From assembly GCA_002495845.1 (NCBI GenBank), contig DAHF01000026.1, positions 1 to 7,849 on the forward strand: a stretch of DNA of 7,849 nucleotides. Direction: 5' to 3'. Each line of letters opens with the position of its first letter. The stretch's first letter is position 1. The notes beneath the pieces are model-generated. The model was not told the origin of the DNA and made no database searches. It saw only the letters and a list, made by a program, of their open reading frames with translations. Shown here piece after piece: positions 1 to 6,322 of this stretch. Made by a program: the position numbers and the translations under genes. Source of the stretch: Sulfolobus sp. UBA167. GTDB taxonomy: Archaea > Thermoproteota > Thermoprotei_A > Sulfolobales > Sulfolobaceae.

Positions 1-190
1 AATCTTTTTCTCCTATTTGTTGCATAAACTTTACTATAATTTTAAGTATAACTGATAATTGTGATTTTCGAATGGGATCATGGCTTAATTCATTAGCAAG
101 CGTCTCTGGATTTACGGCTTGGCTAGCTAGTATTGAAAGAGATTTTAACTCATTCTGGAAATGTCTGGTAAATATTAGCGCACCTTTTCC
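1..190 (-). pseudogene. Start-less open frame running off the left edge (partial or decayed gene, uncertain)
   Basis: On the minus strand the frame following TGA at 193-191 stays open for about 63 codons to the window edge. It reads as plausible protein, with stretches such as FQNELKSLSILASQ, VNPETLANELS and KSQLSVILKIIVKF, that is, helical with alternating Leu/Ile and charged residues. No ATG, GTG or TTG occurs in this frame until ATG at 25-23. A GTG at 183-181 with a GAGG Shine-Dalgarno 5 nt upstream lies in another frame and stops after two codons (GTG CGC TAA). A one-base shift would join it to the open frame, so this may be a 5'-frameshifted or decayed gene, a sequencing error, or a gene using a non-standard ATA start at 175-173. 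In AT-rich DNA a chance open frame of this length is also possible. No family recognised. Confidence 0.3.
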
Positions 191-195
191 TCAAG

Positions 196-203
196 AAATT
201 ATA
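196..203. promoter_or_regulatory. TATA box AAATTATA
   Basis: The AAATTATA element is centred about 27 bp upstream of the ATG at 227, the spacing expected for archaeal TATA-TBP promoters when the transcript begins at the start codon. This supports a leaderless mRNA for the small rightward gene. The element is nearly symmetric (TATAATTT on the other strand), so leftward initiation near 173-175 is also conceivable. Confidence 0.45.
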
Positions 204-226
204 GTGAGTTCAAAATACTACAACCC

Positions 227-568
227 ATGGCATCTGACTTGGAGAAGCAAATAGCTTACTGGAGGTGTCAGAATAAACCAGTAATTTTCATAGCCAAGAC
301 TTTGAAGGTTCCCTGTGACGAGATAAGGAAAGTTATATTCGCATGGAAAAGAAAGACTCAGGCTTACCTAGACTCCCTAGAATCTGAGCCTGCTTTATTC
401 TTAAACCCAGACATAAGGGGCTTGCTCCAGTCCACCGACCTCACCTTAGATTACGCAAGAAAGTTGCTCTCCAACGAAAACGTGGTGAACTACATGGTGC
501 TCAACAGGAATGAGAAGCACGATAGGTACATGGACTGCTTGAGGTATCACATACTACTCGTCCAGTGA
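227..568 (+). CDS. Small helix-turn-helix-like protein, function unknown
   Basis: A 113-residue soluble protein with no signal peptide or membrane segment. Residues about 17-43 (PVIFIAKTLKVPCDEIRKV, then IFAWKRK) resemble a helix-turn-helix: a short helix with I/A positions, a turn at KVP, then a recognition-like helix ending in a basic patch (KRK). The rest is probably alpha-helical and contains a second possible helical motif (LTLDYARKLLSNENVVNYM). A nucleic-acid-binding role is therefore an inference; I do not recognise a named family. The ATG at 227 is preferred because a TATA-like element sits about 27 bp upstream, which fits a leaderless transcript; no good Shine-Dalgarno is visible. 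The gene converges on the deaminase gene and overlaps its 3' end by 22 nt, so the two mRNAs would be complementary at their tails. Codon use matches the neighbouring genes. It is probably a lineage-restricted conserved gene. Confidence 0.65.
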   Translation: MASDLEKQIAYWRCQNKPVIFIAKTLKVPCDEIRKVIFAWKRKTQAYLDSLESEPALFLNPDIRGLLQSTDLTLDYARKLLSNENVVNYMVLNRNEKHDRYMDCLRYHILLVQ

Positions 569-1797
569 GGTTTCCTCCTCACTTTCTCCCATCCGTTCAA
601 GTTTACCATATTTCCATCCTTAGCTATGACCCTTCCTTTCCTGATCACATATTTAGGTGGTTCCATGAACCTGAGGATGTCATCTACGCTGTCAACGCCC
701 ATCACTAACATGTTAGCCGGTTTACCTTCCTCCAATCCGTATTGGAGTCTCCACGCCTTCGCTGCGTTATAAGTTATCAAATTTAAGCTCTGCCTTATCT
801 CCTCGGCGTTCATCTGGTCCATGTGAACTGCCATAAACAGGGGTTGAAGCATGTTTCCGCTCCCTAAAGGATACCAAGGATCTATCATACAGTCTTGACC
901 CAGCGCCACGTTAACACCCATGTGCGTCATGAGCCTGATCGGCGCCATTCCCCTTCTCTTGGGATACCCGTCCATTCTACCCTGTAACATCACGTTTATC
1001 AATGGATTTGGTATTACCGTCACCCCAGCCCTAGCTACCATGGGTAAGAGCCTCCTAGTATAGTTCTGGTCCCAGCTGTGCATTGCGGTCACGTGACCTG
1101 CGGTGACCCTTCCTTCCCATCCGTTGGTAAGCGTGCTCTTCACCACTGTCTCCAGGAACCTCGAGCTCGGGTCGTCCGTCTCGTCCACGTGCCCGTCCAC
1201 GTCCTTGTCCATCTCTCTAGCCAGAGAGAAGACGAACTCCACAGAGCGCACCCCGTCCTCTCTGGTCAGCTCCGCGTGAGGTATCATCCCAACGTTATCC
1301 ACGCCTTCCTCCAATGCTTTCCTGAGCTTTTCGTCGTTCCCCTTATCGGTGAATATCCCGTCCTGAGGGAATGCCGTGAGCTGTAGGTCTACTATTCCCT
1401 TGAACTTATCCCTCACTCTCTTGAGAGCCCTGACCAACTTGAATGACTTCTCTGTCACATCTACGTGAGATCTGACCCACAAAGTCCCGTAAGCCAACAT
1501 CAGTTTCAGGGCCACGGTAGCCCTTTCCTCGACTTCGTCCTCGGTAAGCTTACCCTTTATTTCCCTCCACCTCTCTATTCCTTCCCACAGAGTACCGCTC
1601 TGGTTCTCATTGCCTGAAAATACGCTGTCCAAGTGAAAGTGCATGTTGAAGAAAGGAGGGACTACTAGACCTCCTTCCGCGTCTATGGTATCGCTTCCCT
1701 CACACATCTCCCTTAGACAAGTTATCGTTCCCTCTTCCTCGTCAATCCCTATTTCCACCTTTCTCCCGTCAAGGAGTTTAGCGTTTTTTATCTTCAT
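547..1797 (-). CDS. codA: Cytosine deaminase-like amidohydrolase (CodA family)
   Basis: A 416-residue cytoplasmic metal-dependent hydrolase of the amidohydrolase superfamily, closest by eye to E. coli CodA, which converts cytosine to uracil and ammonia in pyrimidine salvage. Colinear landmarks are the metal ligands H53-x-H55 (NMHFHLD), NQSGTLWEGIERW (residues 65-77), substrate-loop FPQ with Q145, H203 and catalytic E206 (DGHVDETDD), H235 (AGHVTAMHS), LQGRMDGYPKRRG (271-283) and metal ligand D302 followed by DPWYPLG (306-312). Length fits the family (about 425). Two active-site neighbours differ from CodA: H312 is Gln301 and D314 is Cys303, so a shifted substrate preference is possible. The ATG at 1797 is chosen over one at 1836, because the family N-terminus starts at MKIKNAKLL and the extra 13 codons would cover the TATA element. 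The gene is divergent from the ABC operon and overlaps the upstream small gene tail to tail. The family is clear; the exact substrate is inferred. Confidence 0.88.
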   Translation of the reverse strand: MKIKNAKLLDGRKVEIGIDEEEGTITCLREMCEGSDTIDAEGGLVVPPFFNMHFHLDSVFSGNENQSGTLWEGIERWREIKGKLTEDEVEERATVALKLMLAYGTLWVRSHVDVTEKSFKLVRALKRVRDKFKGIVDLQLTAFPQDGIFTDKGNDEKLRKALEEGVDNVGMIPHAELTREDGVRSVEFVFSLAREMDKDVDGHVDETDDPSSRFLETVVKSTLTNGWEGRVTAGHVTAMHSWDQNYTRRLLPMVARAGVTVIPNPLINVMLQGRMDGYPKRRGMAPIRLMTHMGVNVALGQDCMIDPWYPLGSGNMLQPLFMAVHMDQMNAEEIRQSLNLITYNAAKAWRLQYGLEEGKPANMLVMGVDSVDDILRFMEPPKYVIRKGRVIAKDGNMVNLNGWEKVRRKPHWTSSM

Positions 1798-1816
1798 GGT
1801 TGAAAGCGTAATTTCA

Positions 1817-1833
1817 CGAAAAAAGCTTTTATA
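1817..1833. promoter_or_regulatory. Divergent promoter core (TATA) between deaminase and ABC operon
   Basis: AAAAGCTTTT (1821-1830) is a perfect 10-bp palindrome that continues into ATA. On the plus strand TTTTATA (1827-1833) is centred 27 bp before the ATG at 1857, predicting a leaderless mRNA for the binding protein. On the minus strand TATAAAA (1833-1827) lies about 33 bp before the ATG at 1797, predicting a leader of only about 6 nt for the deaminase. One TATA region may therefore serve both directions. The promoter assignment is inferred from spacing. Confidence 0.6.
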
Positions 1834-1835
1834 CA

Positions 1836-1850
1836 TGGATAGGCTATCCA
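1836..1850. promoter_or_regulatory. Perfect inverted repeat TGGATAGGCTATCCA, candidate operator
   Basis: Two 7-bp arms (TGGATAG and CTATCCA) flank a single G. The site begins 3 bp after the plus-strand TATA element and ends 7 bp before the ATG at 1857. It would thus occupy about -21 to -7 of the rightward transcript, where a bound dimer would block TFB/RNA polymerase. For the leftward deaminase gene it lies upstream of the TATA. The symmetry is seen directly; regulator and signal are unknown. Confidence 0.55.
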
Positions 1851-1856
1851 GACTCC

Positions 1857-2903
1857 ATGGACTACAGAGTCATAGCAGGAATAGCATTGCTCATAATCGG
1901 GATAGGTTTTACGCTGGGCTCATATGAGCTTTCCGTGAATCACGTTGGAACCGTGGGATCACCTAAGGGAGGATATTACCCCTTAACTATGGAGGACGGG
2001 TTGGGACAGACTGTCACGATAAGCTCATACCCATCTCGGATAGTAAGTGTAGCACCGAGCGATACGCAGATTCTAGTATCCTTGGGATTAGGAAGCAAAA
2101 TAATAGGAGCAGACTTTTACTCTGCTCAGTTATTGCAGGAACTAAACGAGAGCTCTCTCATACCTAACGCACATGTGATAACCGGAGTATATCCCTTGAA
2201 TGTGACTGGGATAGTTGTACTGAAACCATCAATTGTGGTAGCAGACGCTGGACTTGAGGGGTCATATTACAACGAGATGAGGAACGCTAACCTAAGTGTG
2301 TTCTACACGCACGGAGACCTTGATGTGAACTTCCACGAAATAGAGAACGACGTCATGATGACAGCCACGGTTTTCGACAGAGTCAACCAAGGAGACCAAG
2401 TAGTGTCGTGGATGAACCACAAGGTTGAGGAGTTCTCCTCTAATGAGGAGATAGGGAGCGTAGCTTACGTACTTTGGATTTGCCCCGATTTCTCATTCTA
2501 TACCGTTGGGGGAAATACGTTCATATCCAACGTCATGTCCCACGCTGGGGGAATGAACGTCTTCTCGTCCCAGAGCGGGTATCCCTTGGATCATATATCA
2601 CAGCTTATAGAGAGCGACCCTGACGTGCTGATTTTCACCGAGATGTATAACGTAAGCTATACTGAGGGCATGATCCACGAGATGGAGCAGGAATACCCAG
2701 CACTCCATAACGTCACTGCTTTCAAGGACGATAGGATCTACATACTCGACCAAGGTCTCCCTGTGTCAATCATGAACGAGCCCGCACCGCTCTCCGTTTA
2801 CGGGATAGAAATAGTCCACGAAATAATGGACGGCGAAGCACCTCACGTAATCAACCAGACGTGGATTCAGGATGATCTCAATGTCTCACTACCGGTATTT
2901 TGA
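1857..2903 (+). CDS. ABC transporter substrate-binding protein, BtuF/FecB (class III) type
   Basis: A 348-residue extracytoplasmic binding protein. Residues 4-21 form one hydrophobic segment (signal peptide or uncleaved anchor) with no lipobox Cys and no twin arginine, so Sec export is expected. The mature part has the FecB/BtuF layout: first lobe PSRIVSVAPSDTQILVSLG (59-77) then SKIIGAD (80-86); LKPSIVVAD (122-130), matching the family's 'L.PDlVi' element; a long linker helix region around 160-198; second lobe TFISNVMSHAGGMNVF (221-236) and LIESDPDVLIFTE (250-262). Seven N-X-S/T sequons (N97, N115, N145, N265, N285, N333, N342) fit a heavily glycosylated archaeal surface protein. There is no C-terminal membrane helix. 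It delivers ligand to the permease encoded immediately downstream (32-nt overlap). Family precedents bind Fe(III) siderophores, heme, cobalamin or molybdate/tungstate; none can be chosen here. The ATG lies 27 bp after a TATA box, suggesting leaderless translation. Confidence 0.88.
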   Translation: MDYRVIAGIALLIIGIGFTLGSYELSVNHVGTVGSPKGGYYPLTMEDGLGQTVTISSYPSRIVSVAPSDTQILVSLGLGSKIIGADFYSAQLLQELNESSLIPNAHVITGVYPLNVTGIVVLKPSIVVADAGLEGSYYNEMRNANLSVFYTHGDLDVNFHEIENDVMMTATVFDRVNQGDQVVSWMNHKVEEFSSNEEIGSVAYVLWICPDFSFYTVGGNTFISNVMSHAGGMNVFSSQSGYPLDHISQLIESDPDVLIFTEMYNVSYTEGMIHEMEQEYPALHNVTAFKDDRIYILDQGLPVSIMNEPAPLSVYGIEIVHEIMDGEAPHVINQTWIQDDLNVSLPVF

Positions 2904-3867
2904 GGTGATAGCTCTACTTTCCTTGTTGAACGTTGCGTCTTTCTTCCTCTCCCTAGTGTTCGGTGCGATCTACGTACCTCCTTCGCTTTTCTCTTCCCAT
3001 CCTTATTCGTTCATAGTTTATTCCATAAGGTTGCCCACAGCCATCTCGACTGCATCGATAGGGGCTGACCTTTCCCTCACTGGTCTAATATTACAGATGA
3101 TCCTGAGGAACCCTGTCATGGACCCTTACGTCACTGGTACAGCTTCTGGTGCAGGCTTCGGGGCAGTGCTGACTTATGCCCTCCTAGCTTTCAATTTCCC
3201 CCTATTTCTAGTACAAGGAATCTCACCTTTCTTGGCCTTCATTTTCTCCATGGTCGCTACAATTATGACACTAATAATAGGAAAGAAAGGAGACACGTAT
3301 TCCCTTGTGATCGGCGGTGTGGTAGTTTCTTACTTCTTCTCCGCCCTAATAATCGTTGCTGAGTCCGTCATTTCGAGGGTAACCCCCGAAGTGCCTCCCC
3401 TGCTCTTTTTCCTCTTCGGCGAAATAGATGACGTGAGCTGGATAGAGACCGCGATTCTCTTCAACCTGACCCTAGTCCTTGGATACTTCTGCTACATCAT
3501 AGGCAGGAAAATAGACGTCCTAACGCTGAGCGATGAGATATCCTTCAGCAAGAGGATAAATCCCGGTAGGTATAGGATGTTGATCATAATTCTGGTCAGC
3601 GCGGTGGTCAGCGCAGACGTGTCGGTTGGAGGAATAATCGGGTTCCTGGGGATAATAAGCCCTCACATAATGAGGGGTATCCTTGGAGGGAGGTCTACGG
3701 GGAGCATGGTAGTCCCCGTTTCTTTGTTGGGTAGCTCTGTCCTCTTACTGTCTAACGTGATATCTAGGGGTGCTCTAGGATTTACGCTCCCCTTGACCGC
3801 AGTTACCTCCCTGGTAGCAGTACCTGTGATCACATCTATACTGAGGCGGTATCCAAATGTTGATTAA
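2872..3867 (+). CDS. ABC transporter permease, FecCD/BtuC family
   Basis: A 331-residue polytopic membrane protein, the usual length for one FecCD/BtuC subunit that works as a homodimer. The family's hallmarks are in order: RLPTAISTASIGADLSLTG (53-71), corresponding to 'RLPR..aa.lvGaaLalsG'; LRNPVMDPYVTGTASGAG (78-95), the NPLAdP/GxxxGA element; a probable coupling-helix region LTLSDEISFSKRINPGRYR (217-235), contacting the ATPase; GGIIGFLGIISPHIMR (253-268), the 'GFVGLivPHiaR' signature; and LPLTAVTSLVAVPVI (306-320), the last helix region. About ten transmembrane helices are expected from the family. The start overlaps the binding-protein gene by 32 nt. ATG at 2872 or 2881 keeps helix 1 (about 12-33) whole; 2881 is an equally good alternative with a weak GGATGA-type ribosome site ahead. 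It forms the translocation path with the ATPase downstream (11-nt overlap). Confidence 0.9.
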   Translation: MISMSHYRYFEVIALLSLLNVASFFLSLVFGAIYVPPSLFSSHPYSFIVYSIRLPTAISTASIGADLSLTGLILQMILRNPVMDPYVTGTASGAGFGAVLTYALLAFNFPLFLVQGISPFLAFIFSMVATIMTLIIGKKGDTYSLVIGGVVVSYFFSALIIVAESVISRVTPEVPPLLFFLFGEIDDVSWIETAILFNLTLVLGYFCYIIGRKIDVLTLSDEISFSKRINPGRYRMLIIILVSAVVSADVSVGGIIGFLGIISPHIMRGILGGRSTGSMVVPVSLLGSSVLLLSNVISRGALGFTLPLTAVTSLVAVPVITSILRRYPNVD

Positions 3868-4540
3868 GGGGTTGTCGATAGAGATCCACGGCAAGTTAAT
3901 CCTGAGCGGGATAAACTTGAGCTTTGTGAAGGGGCTCAACGTTATTTTGGGTCCGAACGGGTCGGGCAAGACCACGCTTTTACGTGCCGTCATAGGGATG
4001 ATTAGGCCTATCGAGGGAGGGGTGAGCCTAGACGATGAAGAGATGGGCTATTCCCCCGCAGAGTTCTTTCCTGCCCCTATGAGGGTGATCGACGTAATGA
4101 GGTCAGGGACTAGGATTCAAGACTCTGTCTATCTATCGTATCTCCAGGAGTTGGGGATGCATGAATATATGGACAGGGAGTTCTCAAGCCTGAGCTCAGG
4201 AGAGAAGAGAATGGTTCTGGTCGCAAAAGCTTTAGCTGAGGGAAACGTTATCCTAATGGACGAACCGCTCTCGAACCTTGACGCCAGGAACTATGTTAGG
4301 CTAGTGAAAACCATGAAGAGGTTCTCAAAGGCTAAGACGATCGTATCCACTTCCCACGACGTCGAACTCGGGACTATAGCAGATCGCGTAGTCCTCATGA
4401 AGGAAGGTAAGGTCTTCGCTGAGGGTGAACCTTCCTCTGTGTTGAGCGAGAAGACACTTTCGGAACTATACGGCGTGAAAATGAGGAGGGTCAATGTAGG
4501 TGAAAGAATAATATTCGTCAAGGATATCTCTGATATATGA
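3857..4540 (+). CDS. ABC transporter ATP-binding protein for the FecCD-type importer
   Basis: A 227-residue cytoplasmic ATPase, slightly shorter than the usual 240-260. Walker A is GPNGSGKTT (32-40), the signature is LSSGE (112-116, a mild variant of LSGGQ/LSGGE), Walker B is VILMDE (131-136), the D-loop is SNLDA (139-143) and the switch is H167 (STSHD). The Q-loop is unusual: where family members have 'GYxPQ' this one reads GYSPA (64-68) followed by EFFPAPMRV, so the conserved Gln that contacts Mg/water and senses the permease is replaced by Ala, with Glu next to it. The A-loop aromatic near residue 11 also seems to be His. The gene overlaps the permease by 11 nt, has GAGG 10 nt before its ATG, and its TGA overlaps the next ATG (ATGA). 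Membership in this importer is strongly supported by position; the effect of the altered Q-loop is unknown. Confidence 0.9.
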   Translation: MLIKGLSIEIHGKLILSGINLSFVKGLNVILGPNGSGKTTLLRAVIGMIRPIEGGVSLDDEEMGYSPAEFFPAPMRVIDVMRSGTRIQDSVYLSYLQELGMHEYMDREFSSLSSGEKRMVLVAKALAEGNVILMDEPLSNLDARNYVRLVKTMKRFSKAKTIVSTSHDVELGTIADRVVLMKEGKVFAEGEPSSVLSEKTLSELYGVKMRRVNVGERIIFVKDISDI

Positions 4541-5232
4541 AAATATCAGCTCCTTTCGCGGGACCAATATCCTTTCCTTTGCTCGTAGCTAGGGATAGGG
4601 GTCTGCTCAAGGGATATGAGCTCTCCAACTACTGTGAAGATAATAAACTTGGGGAAGTAGTCCTAGATTCCATCACTAACATCTGGAAGGTGGGGAACGA
4701 GTATAGAGTGAGATCAGGCGTCTTCATTAATATGTATTCAATCATAGGAAGGAAGGACTCTGACGTCATATACACAGTCAAGAAGGGAACATTAGCCGAC
4801 TACAACGCTAGGCTCTACGCCATGTATCACAGAAAGGAAGTGGTGAACACAACGCCTGAAGACGTGGTCAGAAAGGCTGAAGAGGGCTTCATGGGGATAG
4901 TAGGAAACGAGGTAAAGGTGGGAGACCCATTGGAAGAAGAGCTCATGCAGGATGGGATTTTGGTTCCCTCATGTTTGATAGCTTTCAAGGTCGAGGATCC
5001 TGACTTACTGAAGTTATACGATGAGGGAATAAGGATAATCCAGGAAGATCCAATTTCAGCTTCTTCAGTGATATCCAGAGAATCCAAGTACTACGATGAG
5101 GAAGTGATGAAGAGAATAATATCGCTATATCGCCATAGGAGGAGTGATGACACCAAGGATTTGATGATGGCTATTTCAATATACTCTAAAGTGGAGGGGA
5201 ACGTAAGCAAAATAAAGATAGCCAACTCGTAA
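4537..5232 (+). CDS. Cytoplasmic solute-binding-protein-like protein (DUF3834-like) in ABC operon
   Basis: A 231-residue soluble protein with no signal peptide, membrane helix or lipobox, translationally coupled to the ATPase through ATGA. Its N-terminus, MKISAPFAGPISFPLLVARDR followed by GLLKGYEL, resembles the first strand and helix of type II (NMT1/thiamine/sulfonate-like) periplasmic binding proteins ('a..kGlf...gl.v'). The central VGDPLEEELMQDGILVPSC (128-146) resembles the lobe crossover of that fold. I recall a small Sulfolobales family, DUF3834, described as related to solute-binding proteins, and this appears to be a member; that is from memory and was not searched. Being the fourth gene of a complete importer that already has a surface binding protein of another class, it may bind the imported ligand inside the cell, gate the ATPase or act on the ligand; MqnA/MqnD show that this fold can become an intracellular enzyme. 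The C-terminal part (about 170-231) is charged and helical with basic patch RHRR (199-202). Function unknown. Confidence 0.75.
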   Translation: MKISAPFAGPISFPLLVARDRGLLKGYELSNYCEDNKLGEVVLDSITNIWKVGNEYRVRSGVFINMYSIIGRKDSDVIYTVKKGTLADYNARLYAMYHRKEVVNTTPEDVVRKAEEGFMGIVGNEVKVGDPLEEELMQDGILVPSCLIAFKVEDPDLLKLYDEGIRIIQEDPISASSVISRESKYYDEEVMKRIISLYRHRRSDDTKDLMMAISIYSKVEGNVSKIKIANS

Positions 5233-5443
5233 CTTCCGAGGTCAAATACAGTCAAGTAAAAAAGTTAAGGGCAAAATGACACCAAAATGATGTGTATTAT
5301 AGAAAGATAAAAAAAGACTCGATGTAAAACATTTGCTAACTTGGTCTATTAACTTATTTCACAAATTGATTTTCCGTAAAGACTGAAGTTAGTATGTTTT
5401 ATTGATAGGGAAGGGGAAAAAGCAAAACCCTTTTTTACAATCG
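5233..5443. other. Convergent AT-rich spacer between ABC operon and tat cluster
   Basis: This 211-bp stretch separates the ends of two convergent units. It contains A-runs at 5258-5263 and 5309-5315 (T-tracts for leftward transcripts) and the T6 tract at 5431-5436 for rightward transcripts. I see no convincing coding frame, RNA gene or promoter in it. An ATGATG at 5287-5292 lacks a complete C box and a properly spaced D box. Confidence 0.5.
5411..5436. terminator. Bidirectional T-rich terminator region between convergent operons
   Basis: On the plus strand AAGGG (5411-5415) can pair with CCCTT (5428-5432) across an A-rich loop, followed directly by T residues (5431-5436), at the end of the rightward ABC unit. 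On the minus strand the same segment gives TTTTGCTTTTT (5427-5417), about 17 nt past the tatC stop, a typical archaeal U-rich termination signal. Assignment is from sequence only. Confidence 0.5.
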
Positions 5444-6322
5444 TCACTTCTCTTCTCCTCCAGCTTGAGTGTTCTCTAACTTCCTCATCTCCTTCTCTAT
5501 CTTCCTTCTCTGCCTGCTCTCTATGAAGTACGCTCCAGATATTCCGACTATGTACAGAGTTGAAAGTATTATGCCTATTATCGTCTCTATAACGCCTCCA
5601 GTAGTACCAGGGGATATTATCCACGCGATTATGAAGGAACCTAGTACTCCCCACCTCCAGTTCTTCTTCCATGTCGATGCCTTCACTGCACCTATGTAGG
5701 TCAAAACGTCCATGACTAAGGGAAACTCGAACGCTATTCCGGTTACGAAAAGCATAGTCATAATTATGTTGACGAATGCCCTAAGCCCTAGGGTAGGTGC
5801 AACGGCACCCCCGAACTGGTTAACGTAAAGGAGGACGAACTTCAACATGAATGGGATTATGACCAAGTAAGCGAAGGACGCCCCAGCTCCGAAGAGGAGG
5901 AAAGCGGGCAAAAGGAACCATTTTATCACTCTCTTCTCCCTTTCGTAAAGGCCGGGTGAGACGAAAGCCCAGATCTCCCTCACAATTATGGGCATTGTGA
6001 AGAACGTAGCTAGGAAAAGGGATATGTAAATCGATGAAAATATTGGATCAAAGGGATTTATTACAAGCAACTTTATGCTCTTAGGGAGCTCATCATAAAT
6101 GAAAATCCTCGTCATCTCCACTGAAAGGCTATCGAAAATGTCGGGGTAAAGTATTGGGAAAGTATATCCGCTCCATGTCACGTCCCTTATCCCGAAACCG
6201 AAAAATATAGCGAATGCAATGACCAAGGAGACGGCTATTCTCCTTATGCGATACATTAGTTCCTTAAGGTGGTCTAAAAGGGGAGTTTGTATCTGCTTTT
6301 CCTCAGGCTTTGTTGTCGCCAT
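5444..6322 (-). CDS. tatC: Sec-independent (twin-arginine) translocase subunit TatC
   Basis: A 292-residue six-helix membrane protein, the receptor of the Tat system that exports folded, often cofactor-bearing proteins with RR signal peptides. Recognisable elements are the cytoplasmic N-tail LLDHLKELMYRIRR (15-28), where TatC has 'HL.ELR.Rl'; an enlarged first outside loop (about 45-90); IWAFVSPGLYEREKR (117-131), carrying the signal-peptide-binding Phe120 and Glu127 (E. coli F94 and E103); the helix-4 FEFP with Glu199 (E. coli E170); and SPGT (237-240) before the last helices. A charged C-tail rich in R/K/E extends from about 267. The start ATG at 6322 is fixed by GAGGT (6333-6329) exactly 6 nt upstream and overlaps the preceding tatA by 20 nt, so translational coupling is likely. 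It is last in the tatA-tatA-tatC order and is followed by T-rich terminator sequence. Confidence 0.95.
   Translation of the reverse strand: MATTKPEEKQIQTPLLDHLKELMYRIRRIAVSLVIAFAIFFGFGIRDVTWSGYTFPILYPDIFDSLSVEMTRIFIYDELPKSIKLLVINPFDPIFSSIYISLFLATFFTMPIIVREIWAFVSPGLYEREKRVIKWFLLPAFLLFGAGASFAYLVIIPFMLKFVLLYVNQFGGAVAPTLGLRAFVNIIMTMLFVTGIAFEFPLVMDVLTYIGAVKASTWKKNWRWGVLGSFIIAWIISPGTTGGVIETIIGIILSTLYIVGISGAYFIESRQRRKIEKEMRKLENTQAGGEEK

Noticed and set aside
72..254. Rightward 60-codon open frame in the left spacer
   Set aside because: It overlaps the start of the HTH-like gene, has no ribosome site or suitably placed TATA, and has a composition rich in Trp/Ser/Asn unlike the neighbouring proteins. 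It is antisense to a better-looking minus-strand frame.
1078..1386. Rightward frame of 102 codons inside the deaminase gene
   Set aside because: Shadow of the deaminase coding strand; the His/Val/Arg-rich product matches no family, while the minus strand encodes all catalytic motifs.
1798..1836. N-terminal extension of the deaminase from an ATG at 1836
   Set aside because: The 13 extra codons would run through the promoter element, and the family N-terminus aligns from the ATG at 1797.
2902..2909. Perfect Shine-Dalgarno GAGGTGAT just inside the permease gene, with TTG at 2923 as alternative start
   Set aside because: Starting there would remove part of the first membrane helix and leaves 13 nt spacing, so ATG 2872/2881 is more likely; the match may be coincidental coding sequence.
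5144..5150. GTGATGA resembling a C box inside the DUF3834-like gene
   Set aside because: No correctly spaced CTGA D box follows, and the region is well-supported coding sequence.
5469..5699. Rightward frame of 76 codons opposite tatC
   Set aside because: Antisense shadow of tatC; tatC on the minus strand has clear family motifs and a ribosome site.
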